NCBI GenBank assembly: GCA_038373865.1
Contig: JAXGGA010002221.1
Location: 62,001-126,000 of the forward strand
Origin: Uloborus plumipes
Lineage: Eukaryota; Arthropoda; Arachnida; Araneae; Uloboridae
Reading direction: 5' to 3'
DNA length: 64,000 nt
Shown here: piece after piece, positions 1-11,681 of the stretch
Numbering within the stretch: the stretch's first letter is position 1
How the letters are laid out: each line of letters opens with the position of its first letter
Notes under the pieces: model-generated
The model's database searches: none
What the model saw: only the letters and a program-made list of their open reading frames with translations
What the model was told of the DNA's origin: nothing
Position numbers and translations under genes: made by a program

Positions 1-2555
1 TTCCAATGTCTCATTCCTTAATTCAAACGATTTTCCGAACAATTTTGAAACTCTTAAAATATGCAACGTTAGAGGAACTGGGAAATTTATTACTCCTTTC
101 ATGACCCAAAATATGATAATTTCAGATCACGATATATATTCTTCGCACTTACTTCGTCTTTTGTATCAACTCTCTTACACGCTCGTCTTCCTGTTCGTCG
201 ACGCTATGCATCTTCTATGAAATTCCTTTTAGTCGCGCTTCTGTGCACTCCACCTGCGGTGGAAGCGAAGCGCGCAGCCCAAGATGAAGTGTCACCACTG
301 TAGAAAACACAATCCACGAATGACGACACGGGAACTAAAATAACTCCGTTCGAAATTTTCACTGGTAGATATATAAACTGGATGCCAGCTGACAATACTG
401 GTAATATTTTCATTCTTTGGTTTTCAAATAAAATCACATGGTTCTTATTTTTGATTTATTATTGCTAGACAATGTTATTCTGTAAATAGACTAAACAGAA
501 AATTTTCCGTTCAAGCACATTAAAAATATTCCAACAATTAAATTTCCTTGATATTAATTGTTTACTTTTTGCTTGTATCATTACCCAAAACATCAAGGGT
601 AAAGATTTGCCCGCTAGAAAGCGCTGAGCAATCACCACCCAAATGTTTGTTTAGATTTATTAGCATATTATTTCTGCTGTAAAAAGTGATGTTTATCCTA
701 TCTTTAAGGGTTAAAAAATATTGATATAGTTAACTGAAGTAGAGTACATAGTGAATTGATGTCGAAGGCCTTATAAGTACTGCTTTTTGGGGGAAATAAA
801 TTCCCTTTTCAAGTAAAGTTGACCACAACTCATGATTCAGTCAAACGACATTCATTCATCTGTTTACTTTCTTCGAATTAGCAACATATAGCAATGGCGT
901 TCAATTTTGACATCTCTACATTAATAAAATTTACGCTTACATTCGCAGACGATAAATAAAGAATGTAGCAATGAAATAATATTGTTCTATTTACTATTTT
1001 GTTTCATTATTGTTGCTCACACGATCTTAATTGCTACGCAAAAGCTCAAATGCTCATTTTGATAGCGTTGACGCATCAGAGGAATAAACGGCGAATCTAT
1101 TAGTCGAGACTTTTCATTTTGATGCCCCAGAATGAAATGTACTGTACTGAAGCGATGGTGTTCAACGGAAAGACGATTGACAACAAAACATATCAATGAT
1201 TTTAGTAACAACGAAATGAGCATATGTAATCGCTTGGTACTAAAGAGCAATACAAGTACGAAAAAAATAAACAAAACTACTATGCAACGACCAACTGTAT
1301 CATGGCGAACTGCGGACTGATTTTTAAAAAGTTCCATGGCAACCCGTTGGTAGTATTGGCTCGCTTAGCGAATAGATTCACCATTTATCGCTCTGCGGTG
1401 CCAGTGTCGTTTCATAGTTAATTAATAATTAGAATCAATTAGAATGAAAAATAATTCGCTAACTAATTTAAATAAACAGTTAAAATGCAGATTAAACCAA
1501 GCTATTAAATCACGTTAAATTATACTAAAATAGAATTGAATGTTAAATTGTAAAATTGTAGCCAACAAATTAACTTTTAATTTTGTCTCTTATAATCTGA
1601 TTTGTATAAAATGTTAGTTACCATAAAATTCGATAGATTTCGCTGGACAATTACCACCATTTTTATCCCAAGGATTTTGATCAAATGAAACAGCCTGTAT
1701 AAAACGCTATCTAATGAAGCCTTGGCTAACGTAAGTTGTTCTATCACTTTGTTATGAGCTTTGCTCTGTCTGCTTTGTGCGGACGTAAATTCATATTTTA
1801 ATTCTGTTGTAGTTGTAGGATTTTTTGTTCACTAATATTCAACTATATCACTGAATTATGTGCACATATTTATTAGGCTAAATAATAAAAATTTTAAAAA
1901 TGATACTAAATAACAGACTTCTTTTAAATTGTATTTTAAAAATAAATAAGTAAAATGAAAAGTAATTATATGTTTTTATTAATTAGTTGGAATAGTGCTA
2001 AACAAAATATAAAAAAAAATGCTATTGAATAATAAAACGATACTTTTGATTTATTGCTTGTTGAAATAAGGACGATCTTAATTTATTGGCCTTACGCTTT
2101 TGGTACGAATCAGCCTCCTCAGGGAATATTTCTCCTTTGCACACAAAATAAAAGACAAGATAAATAATTATATGCATTGAATTACTATAAAACAACTGGG
2201 TCACCAGATAAAACACTAACGTAAATATTTTTCGACAGCTTCAAGTTTCCAATGATCCAAATACCCCTGAAAAAACAACCAAAGAGCGAAACTAAAAATC
2301 GCTGTAAAAGCTTTGTTTACATTAGTTACAAACATTTATTTGTTAGCAAATATAAAATAGTAAAAGATAAAATTTTAAATCCTTGAAAATTTTCTGATGT
2401 TTTGCCAGAAATTAAATATCGTGATTGCTGATTTAATAAAGCTGAAAAAGCTCAAAAATTGCTCCCCCCCTCCCACCCCGAAAGACGGAATTGGGGCTTG
2501 TCTGCATGTAGGTTCACTGTTGTTCCAAATTTAATTTAAATCGTTACAGTATTTT
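1..2555 (+). repeat. Large interspersed repeat 'alpha', copy 1
   Basis: This stretch resembles 23290-27780 and, in pieces, 14640-14900 plus 16010-16990. The first 470 bases end in a phrase found in all three copies (a TGGATGCCAGC block followed by TTCTTTGGTTTT and an AATAAA-like signal). The copy is cut at its left by the window edge. On the right it stops matching near 2555, where sequence of the beta family begins; the other two alpha copies continue about 1.3 kb further. Short reading frames in it (for example 1132-1320) are not conserved as protein and look incidental. The family has no recognised coding capacity apart from the short ATGGCGTT reading frame at 894-959, so it is called a composite repeat. 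Confidence 0.75.
579..1727 (+). mobile_element. DNA-transposon-like insert in alpha copy 1 (empty-site copy)
   Basis: Alpha copy 2 reads directly from the sequence before 579 to the sequence after 1727 (around 16125), so this block is an insertion shared by alpha copies 1 and 3. Its right end (1685-1727) is the end of the family whose complete copy lies at 24074-25946, finishing in GAAGCCTTG. Its left end lacks about the outer 35 bases of that family's terminal repeat. At 894-959 a 21-residue reading frame opens MAFNFDIST, which matches a frame in the Harbinger-type element at 61276-61338. ATATAGT at 724-730 is the undisturbed target of the insertion seen in copy 3. Confidence 0.7.
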
Positions 2556-3530
2556 TGGACTGGTTAAGAAGAACGGTTAAGAGAAGTTTTGAACTAAAGC
2601 TGGGAGCACTTCACTATCTTTTATGAGACTATGAATATTTTATGACACGGCGATGTGAAAGAAAAGGGAAGTTTATGCACGTGGTTAGGGAGATATCTAA
2701 AAATAAAAGTAGTGTCATTCAGTATAAATTTGCAGAGCTACAGAGTCGGAAGGAAAATGACAGACTCTGGAATTTTGAATACTCTTCGATTCTGACTCTG
2801 CACCTATGTCAGATCGTTGACTAGGAGAGAAAATGGTTCTGGAAATTTGAAGAGCCTTCGACTCCGACTCTTTCAGACTGTAGTCTTGAAGAGAAATTGA
2901 CCGACTTCGACTCTGACTCTTTTCCTTTCGATGTCTTTGACTGTCAACTCGTAGCCCAATTCCTTTGCCTCAAAATCAGTGCGGTTCCACAGCCCTGTAA
3001 ATTTGATCCTGAAGTTCTCCATTTTTAACTGCTCACCCATATTTTAATTGTGCTAGTGCATCTATTTAAATTCTGCTGAAGATTTTCTCATACATGACAG
3101 CACAGCAATGTAATATAATAAAATATCAGTTTTAAATTTTTTTTTAAATATCAACTTTGTTCAAAGTTGTATTGCTAATCAGGGTAAATTTCACGTATGT
3201 GAGAAATGACAGCGAGTGAGTTTTATTCAAATAAATTATTTCAATAAAAGCAGTGCAATTTTAAATCAAAACCTTTATTTTTTAGTGATTAAAACATTCC
3301 AATTTTTTGCCTATCTTCTTGTATAAATTAAAAAAAAAAAAAGGAAAACGAAAATAGTCTCTGTAAATTGAAAAACTAAATCTAAAACTAATTATAAAAT
3401 CGAAAAAATCTCAAAAATAAATTAATTAGTATATTGGAAAAAAAGGAGCATTAAGTTCGAAATGTGTGTCTTTCCCGGCCACCTCATAATATTTGAAATC
3501 CTATTCTAAGAGCCTTTTTAAAAAAATGTT
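2556..3530 (+). repeat. Interspersed repeat 'beta', copy 1
   Basis: Closely matches 22330-23290 and, more distantly, 40200-40380 plus 41830-42235. It includes two or three degenerate units (2740-2960) of the minisatellite that is greatly expanded in beta copy 3, recognisable by GAAGAGCCTTCGACTCCGAC. No coding content was recognised; the short frame at 2642-2824 is translated minisatellite. Confidence 0.7.
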
Positions 3531-3900
3531 TTGGCGCGGTCATCTCGTTCCAATGTCTCATTCCTTAATTCAAACGATTTTCCGAACAATTTTGAAACTC
3601 TTAAAAAATGTAACGTCAGAGGAACTAGGAAACACATTGAGATAAAACTTATATGTTTTTTGTGCGTTTTTAATGAATTGTATTGCTGAGTAGTCAACAC
3701 GTGGCACGTCGGACACACGTGCAAAGCCGAGCGTCATTTTGTGGCCCTCAGAGATTGTTCAATAAAATTTTTAAAACAATGAAGTAAAAAAAGTTTTGGA
3801 TCGCTCATCTCGTTCCAATGCTTTATTCTTTAATTCAAACGATTTTCCGAACAATTTTGAAACGCTTAAAAAATGTAACGTCAGAGGAACTAGGAAATTT
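3531..3900 (+). repeat. Tandem partial duplication of an alpha start segment
   Basis: The segment CGTTCCAATG... to ...AGGAACTAGGAAA occurs at about 3546-3638 and again at 3811-3898, 265 bases apart. Between them lies a 140-base block (3648-3787) that also occurs at 18350-18485, next to the end of alpha copy 2. The same starting phrase opens alpha copy 1 at position 1 and alpha copy 3 near 23296. Confidence 0.7.
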
Positions 3901-4011
3901 AAAACATCAAGGTGCTATTTTTAATAAAATGCATTTTTTTCTGCATTTCTCCTTTCATGACCCAAAACACAATACTTCCTAATCACGATTATATGCTGTT
4001 GAAGTCTAAAT

Positions 4012-5830
4012 TTTAAAGTTCCTTGTAAGCACCTAGGGCGAAGCCCTCTATCTCACAGTAATAATGTAGAGTGAAAGAATTTTCCCCAAAGGGGATACTA
4101 GCGTCTGATTCGACGGCATATAGGCTGCTATTTTGGAGTCCATAGGCATGTTTAATTAGAGTGGGGAGGGGTAGAAAAGAATTAGTCCAAGTCAAAAAAG
4201 ATCTGTACAAGGGCGGTTAATTTTTCTAATTTACTTGGGGCATTATGAATAGCAGAGAGGGCTTGTCTGAATTTAGCGATGAGCTGTTTAATATTAATAA
4301 TTTCATAAATCTCTTTGCAGATATTTATTAGTTCTGGTATATATAAAAGCCTCCGAAATAGAGGTGGGGATTTGTACTTTATTTACGGGGATACTAGAAA
4401 GGGGGGGGGGCATTGATAACTGCAGCTGAATAAGATTTGGCTGGCTGTGCACGGCTGCTCTTGAAGAGGGGACGCTCAAGCTGAATCTTGGGCTTGGGGT
4501 AGGCCCGGCAACCTCTAAAAGAGGCTGCGTGGCTTTCCCCGCAGTCTGCACAGCAAACATTTTCCTTGACACCTTTACTGGGACAGCCGTCTTTAGCGTG
4601 CTCCCCTCCGCACACTACACAGCGAACCTTGCGGTTACAGTTAGCTGCCAGGTGATTAAACCCCTGGCAGGCGTAGCATTGCACCACGACTTTTCTAGAT
4701 CTATACTTTTCAATTGTGACAGCAGTGAACATGATTTTTTTAGTCAGAACAATTTTACTGGACTGTTCACTGTCGGTGAGGTGAATTTGGAATAGTGAAA
4801 GGGGGGTTTACCCCTCCTAGTCATTCGGTTTATTTTGATGACATTAAAAGTAAGTGAACGAAGTGCATCCGCAAAGTCGTCCGTATTTGTACTAGAGGGG
4901 AGCCCTCTAATTACGTATTTCTGAACTTTTGGGCCTCTGGCCCCTTTTAGAATAAAACTCTATCTTATTGGTCTTAAGATATTCAATGAGTTTGTTGCGC
5001 TCTGTGGGGTCATCCACTGTTAAAGAGCACTTGTTGAATTTATTGTTATTTCTGATTTTAAAATTAGTAATAGCATATCCAAGGTCTTTTATGAATTAAA
5101 AATAATCTGAGGGAGGGGTGGTTATATCCAAAGGGGGAAGGCCTTGGTGTTTAGGTGGAGGGGGGGGGGTATCCTCGCTTACTGGAGTGTTAGGGCTCGT
5201 TTCTAGCTGGGAAAATTTATTTGAAAGGTTCAGGGCTGTAGCAGCCACAGGGGAGGAGGCTCTTAAAGATTTCTTAGGGGCGGGGGGGGGGGCTAAAAGG
5301 TAGCTCATCCTGGTCAATTTTCTCTACGTACGGTTTAAGCGTATTCGTGTAACGAAGGACAGTATAAAGAACTCCGCAAAGTTGGCGTCAATTATATTCT
5401 CCGTACGTTATCTATCTTCTGTAACAACTTTCGAGCCTCTCTGTATATCGAACTGAAGCTTCAATTGTTGAGTCCCTTTTGGCCACGCTCTCAGCACTCC
5501 ACCCACAGACTAAAGAACTCGAACAGACGGGACACAGTAGCCTTCTCCTATGCTTTTTGGCCGAGAGACGAAGCGTTGCCCGTGCATTACAAAAAAGCCA
5601 ACATTTAGGAGAAGCTTGGCGAAACAATTTTGGCGAAAAGCGCGTTGCGGCTGTCTTAGAGGCAATAAGTCGCCAATACGGATCCGCTACGTTTTTGCAG
5701 CTACTCCGCTTTCTCTTCGAGGGGAGAACCACCAGTGGGGGGTCAAGTACCCCTCCTTAGTCTGTGGGAACATAGCAAATAAAGAGAATTTAGCTTTGTC
5801 ATCGACAGCTTGCTTTTTGAACAAAGTAGA
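4012..5830 (-). mobile_element. Jockey-like non-LTR retrotransposon, ORF1 portion only
   Basis: Minus-strand remnant of a non-LTR element, retaining the gag-like ORF1 and perhaps the very start of the next reading frame (after about 4150). The left junction is near 3990-4012, where the sequence changes from alpha-type repeat. The right limit is uncertain, placed after the last plausible coding sequence. No reverse transcriptase or endonuclease sequence is present. Retaining the 5' part and lacking the 3' part is the opposite of ordinary target-primed truncation, so a later deletion or recombination is likely. Confidence 0.7.
4182..5732 (-). pseudogene. Jockey-type ORF1 (gag-like, zinc knuckles), frameshifted
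   Basis: ORF1 proteins of Jockey-type elements bind the element RNA and carry a PRE_C2HC domain followed by CCHC knuckles. Read on the minus strand, a proline-rich segment lies at about 5100-5300. A PRE_C2HC-like stretch follows (contains YVIRGLPSS near 4915, then an FHYSKF motif). Then come three cysteine/histidine clusters at about 4525-4680: CYACQGFNHLAANC, CVVCGGEHAKDGC and CADCGESHAASFRGC. The frame runs on to a stop at 4182-4184. At least four frame changes break it, two near C-homopolymers (about 4400 and 5281-5292) and others near 4740 and 4930, so it is a pseudogene. The most upstream part (5412-5732) is assigned less surely. A plus-strand frame at 5479-5760 overlaps it and is probably a shadow. 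Confidence 0.75.
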
Positions 5831-6684
5831 CTGAAATGAGTTCGTGGCTGCGGCTTATGTAAAGTTATACAAAAGTAATGTGTTAAATTATAGTTTTCCA
5901 TTAATATCGTAAAATAAGTTTCAGCGAATTTTATCTTCTGATTTATCTGTTCGCAAATATATGAAAAAGCAAAAAAATTAAAACTTTTAAACGCATAATA
6001 ATTTCAATTATTGAAATAAAATAGCAAATAAGTAATGATTGCTATTATTGCGCTAATTTTATTATAACAGGGCTAGGCGTAGTCCTAAAAGTCCTAAAAT
6101 TTTAAGTGTCATAAAATTCTTAAAATTTTGAACTTTGTCCTAAAAATCTTAAAATGTTTATGATTTCACTTTTTACTTGAGCAGGAAAAGGAAATTCACC
6201 TTAAAAATAAAACTTTTCATAGTGATTATTTTTACCATTTATGGTAATTTACCATTTTTTACCATTTATGATACCATAAAATTAAGTTGATAATTCCTCA
6301 AATTTCCTTAAAAATGAAGAAAAAACCCATGTTGCTTGGCATTTTTTTTTCTAGAGAAGAGGGGAGGGGGAGAGCAGTGAACTGAAACATGTTCTCAAAA
6401 TAAAGCTTTTTGTTTTATCTATACATTATAACACTAGCTGTCATTCATACTCTTAAAAAAAGGTTAAATTTGAAATAATAAAGAAATTAAAAGCAGCTTC
6501 CATAGCAGGTGTTGCAAAAAAAAAGTTGGGGGAAAGGAATAAGATCAAGTGTTTTAACACCCCCCCCCCTCCTTTGAAAATAAATGAAAAATCTGTAAAC
6601 TAGAAACTGTTTCTCTGGAAAGTTGAGCTATGCCCTTGACAATATTACCTCTGTTAGGAGTGATAATAAAATATTTATCGTTGA
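5831..6684. other. No recognised feature
   Basis: AT-rich sequence with homopolymer runs (a C run near 6560) and short degenerate direct repeats around 6085-6160 (AAAATTTTAAG-type). No open frame or repeat boundary could be supported. Confidence 0.5.
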
Positions 6685-6692
6685 ACTGAGTT

Positions 6693-7361
6693 CAGTGGCG
6701 TACTCAGTGGGATAGCTGATAGGGCTGTAGCCCCCTCCGAAATTTTCGAAACGAATTTTTTTCATTCAAGCTTTAATCTTTTTTTTTTTTTCCTTCCTTT
6801 CTTTTCAAAGTCGCAAAATCAGAAAAGTTTTCAGATCAAATAATTAAATATGAGACAAAAAGTTAAAAGAAAAAAAATTGATTTCTTTAAAGGTGTTGAC
6901 TCGTCTATTTTACTGTATGTCACGTTTATGATTGTCTTAATCAATTCAGTTTTCTTAGTTTTTATTGCAAATAGATGTTTCAGAAACACCGACAACGTTT
7001 GTTCACTCATCATTGAAACCCAGTATTAGGAATAATAGTAAAATCAATAGCAAAATTAACGATATTAAGGCACAAATGTTCTAAAATATTGCAAGCATGT
7101 GATTCAGTAACACCTCCGTCAATGAAGAAAAATATTTCAAACTTCAATTTCATTTTCTGTTTTCAGCAAAATGCTTTACTTTAAACAAAAAAAATTTTTT
7201 TTTTAGTGATGTATTTTTGTCACATTAAATCAGTATTTATACCACAAATTCGAAACATTTTCTTCCCTTCACTACATTTTATGAGGTGCCCCCCCCCCCA
7301 TGTCAAAGAGTCTCGGCTCAGCCCCCCCCCCCCTGAAATGATTTGTCTGCGTACGCCGCTG
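6693..7361. mobile_element. hAT-type non-autonomous transposon
   Basis: Flanked by an exact 8-bp duplication ACTGAGTT (6685-6692 and 7362-7369). The ends are inverted: CAGTGGCGTACTCAG on the left and, read in reverse complement, CAGCGGCGTACGCAG on the right. An 8-bp duplication with CAG-type ends is characteristic of hAT elements. It contains C-homopolymers of more than 9 bases near the right end and no transposase. A related, inverted and interrupted copy lies at 11527-13020. Confidence 0.85.
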
Positions 7362-7944
7362 ACTGAGTTTGATTACTTTCATGTAGTTTTCCAACTAAAA
7401 CCTGCTCTAATAACATGTTTCTTTTTACTTAATTGCCCAAAAAGAGGCAAGCATTGTCTGGATTATGTAGCTCAACTTACCAGAGGAGCACTATATTCCC
7501 TTCCTCTCAAATTGCAGTTCTGTGTATGGGGGGGGGGGGAGATGTAATCAAAGTTTATCTTATGTACTATTGAAATAAAATAAATAAAAAAAGCTGGGGA
7601 TAAAAACTGCTCATTCGATAGCATTTTTGTACAGTGATGCCCGTGTTTCGTAAAATTATTTTATTGTAGTTTAGTTATTCATTTCAAATTATACGATTTA
7701 GGTTGAGAAGTCAGGGGGGGGGGGAGAAAAAGAGTTTTAGGGAGAGAACATTGAATGTTAAAAGCAAAAGAATGTAAATTACAAATACTTAGGACCATAG
7801 GCGTAGCTTGACCAAAAGTTTTGGGGGGGGGGGGGGCATAGGTCTCGAATTTTTGGAGTGCAGGCGGAACCTTTGCCCCTTAGATTTTTCGTCAGAGGAG
7901 CCCCTGTTGTTTTTCGGAAAACTGGGGTAGCAAAAAGGACCGTT

Positions 7945-7992
7945 ATTTTATTTATTTATTTATTTATTTTTATTTTTTATTTTTATTTTTTT
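7945..7992. repeat. (TTTA)n-like microsatellite
   Basis: Five to six TTTA units grading into T-rich sequence, inside the 7796-9889 element. Confidence 0.85.
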
Positions 7993-9230
7993 GTCTTTTT
8001 CGCTGAACACAATCTCCCACCATCATGCTTTTTCTCTCTTTTTAATGCCCTCGCTGTTTATTCTTTATATTTTTTGAATTGACTTAGTAGCAGGATGGAT
8101 ATCAGAAGAGTCATGCAATCATCCTTTTTTAAGTGGGATATAGAGTTCCCAATATCACGGGGTCCGGGGGATTCTCCCCCGGGATAAATTTTGAAAATAG
8201 GTAAAAAATTCGCTATTTCGAGGCTTTAAGTAATTGAGATGACAAAAATATGAGAAAAAAGAGGCAAACAAACACTTTTATAGTTAACCATCGATCTAAA
8301 TAAAATCGATTTGCGTTTTGACAAATCGTTGACGATAATCGATTAGTAATCGAAGCATGAGAGAGGAGGGAACGGAGGGAAAAATACTATGCATGAAAAA
8401 TTTCTGAAATGAGGCATACTTCATAAAGTTATTTTAAGAGTAAAACTAAAAATCCCATATAATCTAGCGGTTGGGAACACTGTCTTTGACCCTAGTGACC
8501 GAACTCGATATCTAAGATGGGAAGAAACAGACCACTTATTCCAAAAAAAAAAGAGAGAGACAGAGGAAAAAAATAGTCGTGCAAAAAACACTCATTAAAA
8601 TTATAAAAACACAGTTTAAGCAAAATAATAGCAAACAACTAAAAACATTTAAATTCAAGCTTTCAAAAAAAAAAAAAATAAAGAATACAGCAACATATTA
8701 GTTAAAATAAATTTTTTTATTAAATTTTTGCAAATTATCAGCCAGGAAAAAGTCATATTACAATGATACAACTTGTAAAAATTAAAAAATGAGTTTGAAA
8801 AAAAAAAGCAATCTGTACCGATTTTATAAATATAAGCCTAAGTATTCTTGCTTGCCATAGCATTTAAGTGAAAAGTTTATAAATCAAGTTTGAGACAAGA
8901 CTTATGCATTCAGATTAAATACTCCTACACAAATTACGTAATGCAAAATAGCTTTTAGACAAGAATAAATGATGTATTTTGTTGCATTATGCATTGTAAG
9001 ACTTTGGTGGTTACTTTCGTGCATTTAGCACTTAATTTCTTTCTGATATGATTATGAATGACAAATGCTTGAAAGAAACATTTAGAAATTTAATTTTTTG
9101 ATTCATGAAGAAAGATAATTAAATTCTATACAGAAATCCCATGGTTTAATTTAAAAATTTATTTTTTTCGTTGCATTATATGGCAGTGAGATAAAAAAAA
9201 AGAGGGGGGGGGGATCGTGCATCTTTTTTC

Positions 9231-9252
9231 ATCTCTCTCTCTCTCTCTCTCC
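9231..9252. repeat. (TC)n microsatellite
   Basis: About ten uninterrupted TC units inside the 7796-9889 element. Confidence 0.9.
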
Positions 9253-9897
9253 TTCTTTCCCTCTCTTACAATAATCCAGATTTCGATAAAATAGTACTTT
9301 CAAATTAAAATTATTTTTTAGCGTAGTTAGTAGTTACATCGAACTAAAAAAATATGCCTTAAAAGGGATCATTCAAAATAGTATGATTTTATGCTTTTAT
9401 ACTTCTCTAAATTATTATTTTAGTAATGCCACACACATGGAGAAGGTCACAATAAAATGTGATCCCCAAAAAGGGAACGGGGGAGGGGGAAAAACATCCC
9501 CAGATGCCTTGCATTTAACAATACTGGCAATCCCAAGGACTATTTTAGGCAAAAAAAAAAAAAAAAACTTTCAGACAGTAATTTTGGCTCATAAATGGAA
9601 ATAATCTTTCTTGTGATTTTCGTCACCCAATTTCGGGAAAAATTTGGTGCCGAACACAGAAAATTGCGACGGAGAGCCGGAATTCCTCCGTGCTCCCCCC
9701 CCCCCCCTGCTTCACTCACACTTGGGTAATAATTCAAAGATAAAATAAAGGGAAATAACTGCAAATGATATTTTGACGATTAGTTTCGGTCTGAATTCGG
9801 AAAAATTCAGGTTTCAAAGAAAAAATTTCCAACAAGTTGGGGGGGGGGGTACGTGCCCCCTGTGCCCCCCCCCTGAAGCTACGCTTATGCTTAGGAC

Positions 9898-11526
9898 TCA
9901 TTTAAACCGATTAACAGCTGGAATGCTGATAACTACCAACTAAAAACACTACATCATAACTTACTCATTTTCAAATCCTAATTGAACAATGTTTTTAATT
10001 TTTCGAACAGATCTGTTCGATAAACTAAAAACATTGTAATTCACACTTTTTCCTAAACGCGAATATTCTAATTTCATGTTGCATCAATAAGCTAGGAAAG
10101 CAAATAGAAGCAGAAGAAAGCCCTTCTTTTGTGCCTCTCCATCTTGCTTGCCCCTGCAGGTTGCTTTCTCCGCCGTTAATGGTTACTCAAGTTGTCACTT
10201 GAGTAGCCATTTACGGCGCACTGGGTTGCTGCTTGAAATGCGATTGAGGACTATTAAATAAGAACAGAACTAGATAATTTTAGGTATTGACTTTTGTTTG
10301 AAGGCTGTTATTGTAAAATTTTCATCCATTGGCTCTTTTTTTACAATGGAGACTCGCGGGAAAAAATCCTGTGCTGTCTTTCGAAAATAACCGATCGAAT
10401 CCTATATAGTATAAAATGTTATTCCGTATTCTATGTAACGGGCGCTAAAGGAGCAGATTCTGTACACAAATATTCGAAACTAGTTAGGAATTTTTAAGGA
10501 ATTTTTTAGCCTTATACCCAACTATGAATGAGAAAAATTTTGGGCTTCAATTGAAGTGCATCGTTTGCTCATTTCTTTAACAATGAAGCTCACCTCTTCT
10601 TCTTCATCTATAATTATGGCTATTTTTAGGGAAATTTTATATTTAAATCCTACATAACTGCAAATTCCATTACATTTGAAAAGAAAAGAAGGTCCTAAAA
10701 CCTTAGAAACTCCTGCGCCCAGTTGCCCAAAACATACTGTAAAAAAAAAAAGAAAACAAGTGAAAGGGTTTAAAACCTTAAATTAAATCAGGTTTTAATC
10801 AACAATTTGTTCTGGGGCTCCTGCACTCTTTTCTAGGGCCGCAGCTAGACGGGAGCTCTGGGGCTCAAACTGGCCCCGAAATAAACTGTACAGCTTTAGT
10901 TTTTATTAAAAATAAAATAGCAATAATCTTGGCCGTTTTTTTTCGCAATAGTTAAATTTAAATGTAATTTAAAAGGAACAAGTTTTCCTTCAGCAGGTGT
11001 TTCTTTCATGAAGTTTCTCGAAAGGTAATTTAACTCTTGGGTACAAGAAAATAATTGTCAAAGAACTTTTCTGAAACTACATATTGAGCTTATGGTCAAA
11101 ATATCCGAGAAGAATCTCATATGATTGTTGTTCTAAATTAAGGTTCTTGTTTCATTTCGTATTTCATATTTACACCATGAAGGATTTCTGAAGTACGATA
11201 AGCACAAGCAGGACACTTTAATTAACGTTACTATTGAGATACAAGAAAAAAATGGTTGAATAACTTTTCTTAAACTAGTACATATTGAGCTTATAATCAA
11301 AATAGCTAAGAAACTCTCATAGGATCGTTGTTAAAATCGTTGTCTAAATGGTCAGAAAATTATTGTCTCGTTACTTATTTTCTAAATCGCTACAACACCA
11401 TTTCTTTTGAACGATTTGTGCGTTTTTTACGATTGGTCATTTTATACTATTCAGTGTTGTGTCTGTTGATGAGTTGGGGGAAATGATAAAAAAATACTAT
11501 ATAACTATATTGAAAACCGATGTAAG
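9898..11526. other. Mostly unrecognised sequence with one degenerate direct repeat
   Basis: Apart from the hairpin at 10171-10218, the only structure seen is a degenerate duplication: about 11029-11150 and 11225-11340 share the phrase ACATATTGAGCTTAT and its surroundings at a spacing near 195 bases. The frame at 10294-10497 resembles no known protein. Confidence 0.45.
10171..10218. repeat. Short hairpin with 21-bp stem
   Basis: CGCCGTTAATGGTTACTCAAG is followed, after six bases, by its near-perfect inverse ending in TTTACGGCG. Two internal mismatches. No target duplication was recognised, so it could be a tiny foldback element or a chance palindrome. Confidence 0.6.
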
Positions 11527-11681
11527 CAAGCAGCGGCGTACGAAGACAAATAATTTCGGGGGGGGGGGGGGCTGAGACGAGACTCTTTGAGAGGAGGGGG
11601 CGAACACCTCATAAAATGTAGCTAAGAAAAGTAAATGTTTCGAATTTCTGCTATCAATGCTAATTTCAGAAGACAAAAGTA

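Larger units (their letters stand above)
7796..9889. mobile_element. hAT-type element of about 2.1 kb without transposase
   Basis: An exact 8-bp duplication CTTAGGAC sits at 7788-7795 and 9890-9897. The termini are inverted: CATAGGCGTAGCTT on the left, CATAAGCGTAGCTT on the right in reverse complement. Both ends carry long G or C homopolymers just inside the terminal repeat. The interior has a TTTA microsatellite, a TC microsatellite and only short frames, none recognisable as transposase, so it is probably non-autonomous or decayed. Confidence 0.8.

Noticed and set aside
1017..1337. Conserved frames repeated at 25173-25481 and 26240-26497 as a gene family
   Set aside because: They move together with copies of a repeat, are open on both strands, and differ without regard to codon position.
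5479..5760. Plus-strand 93-codon frame as a gene
   Set aside because: Lies opposite the upstream part of the Jockey-like ORF1, and no recognisable domain is present.
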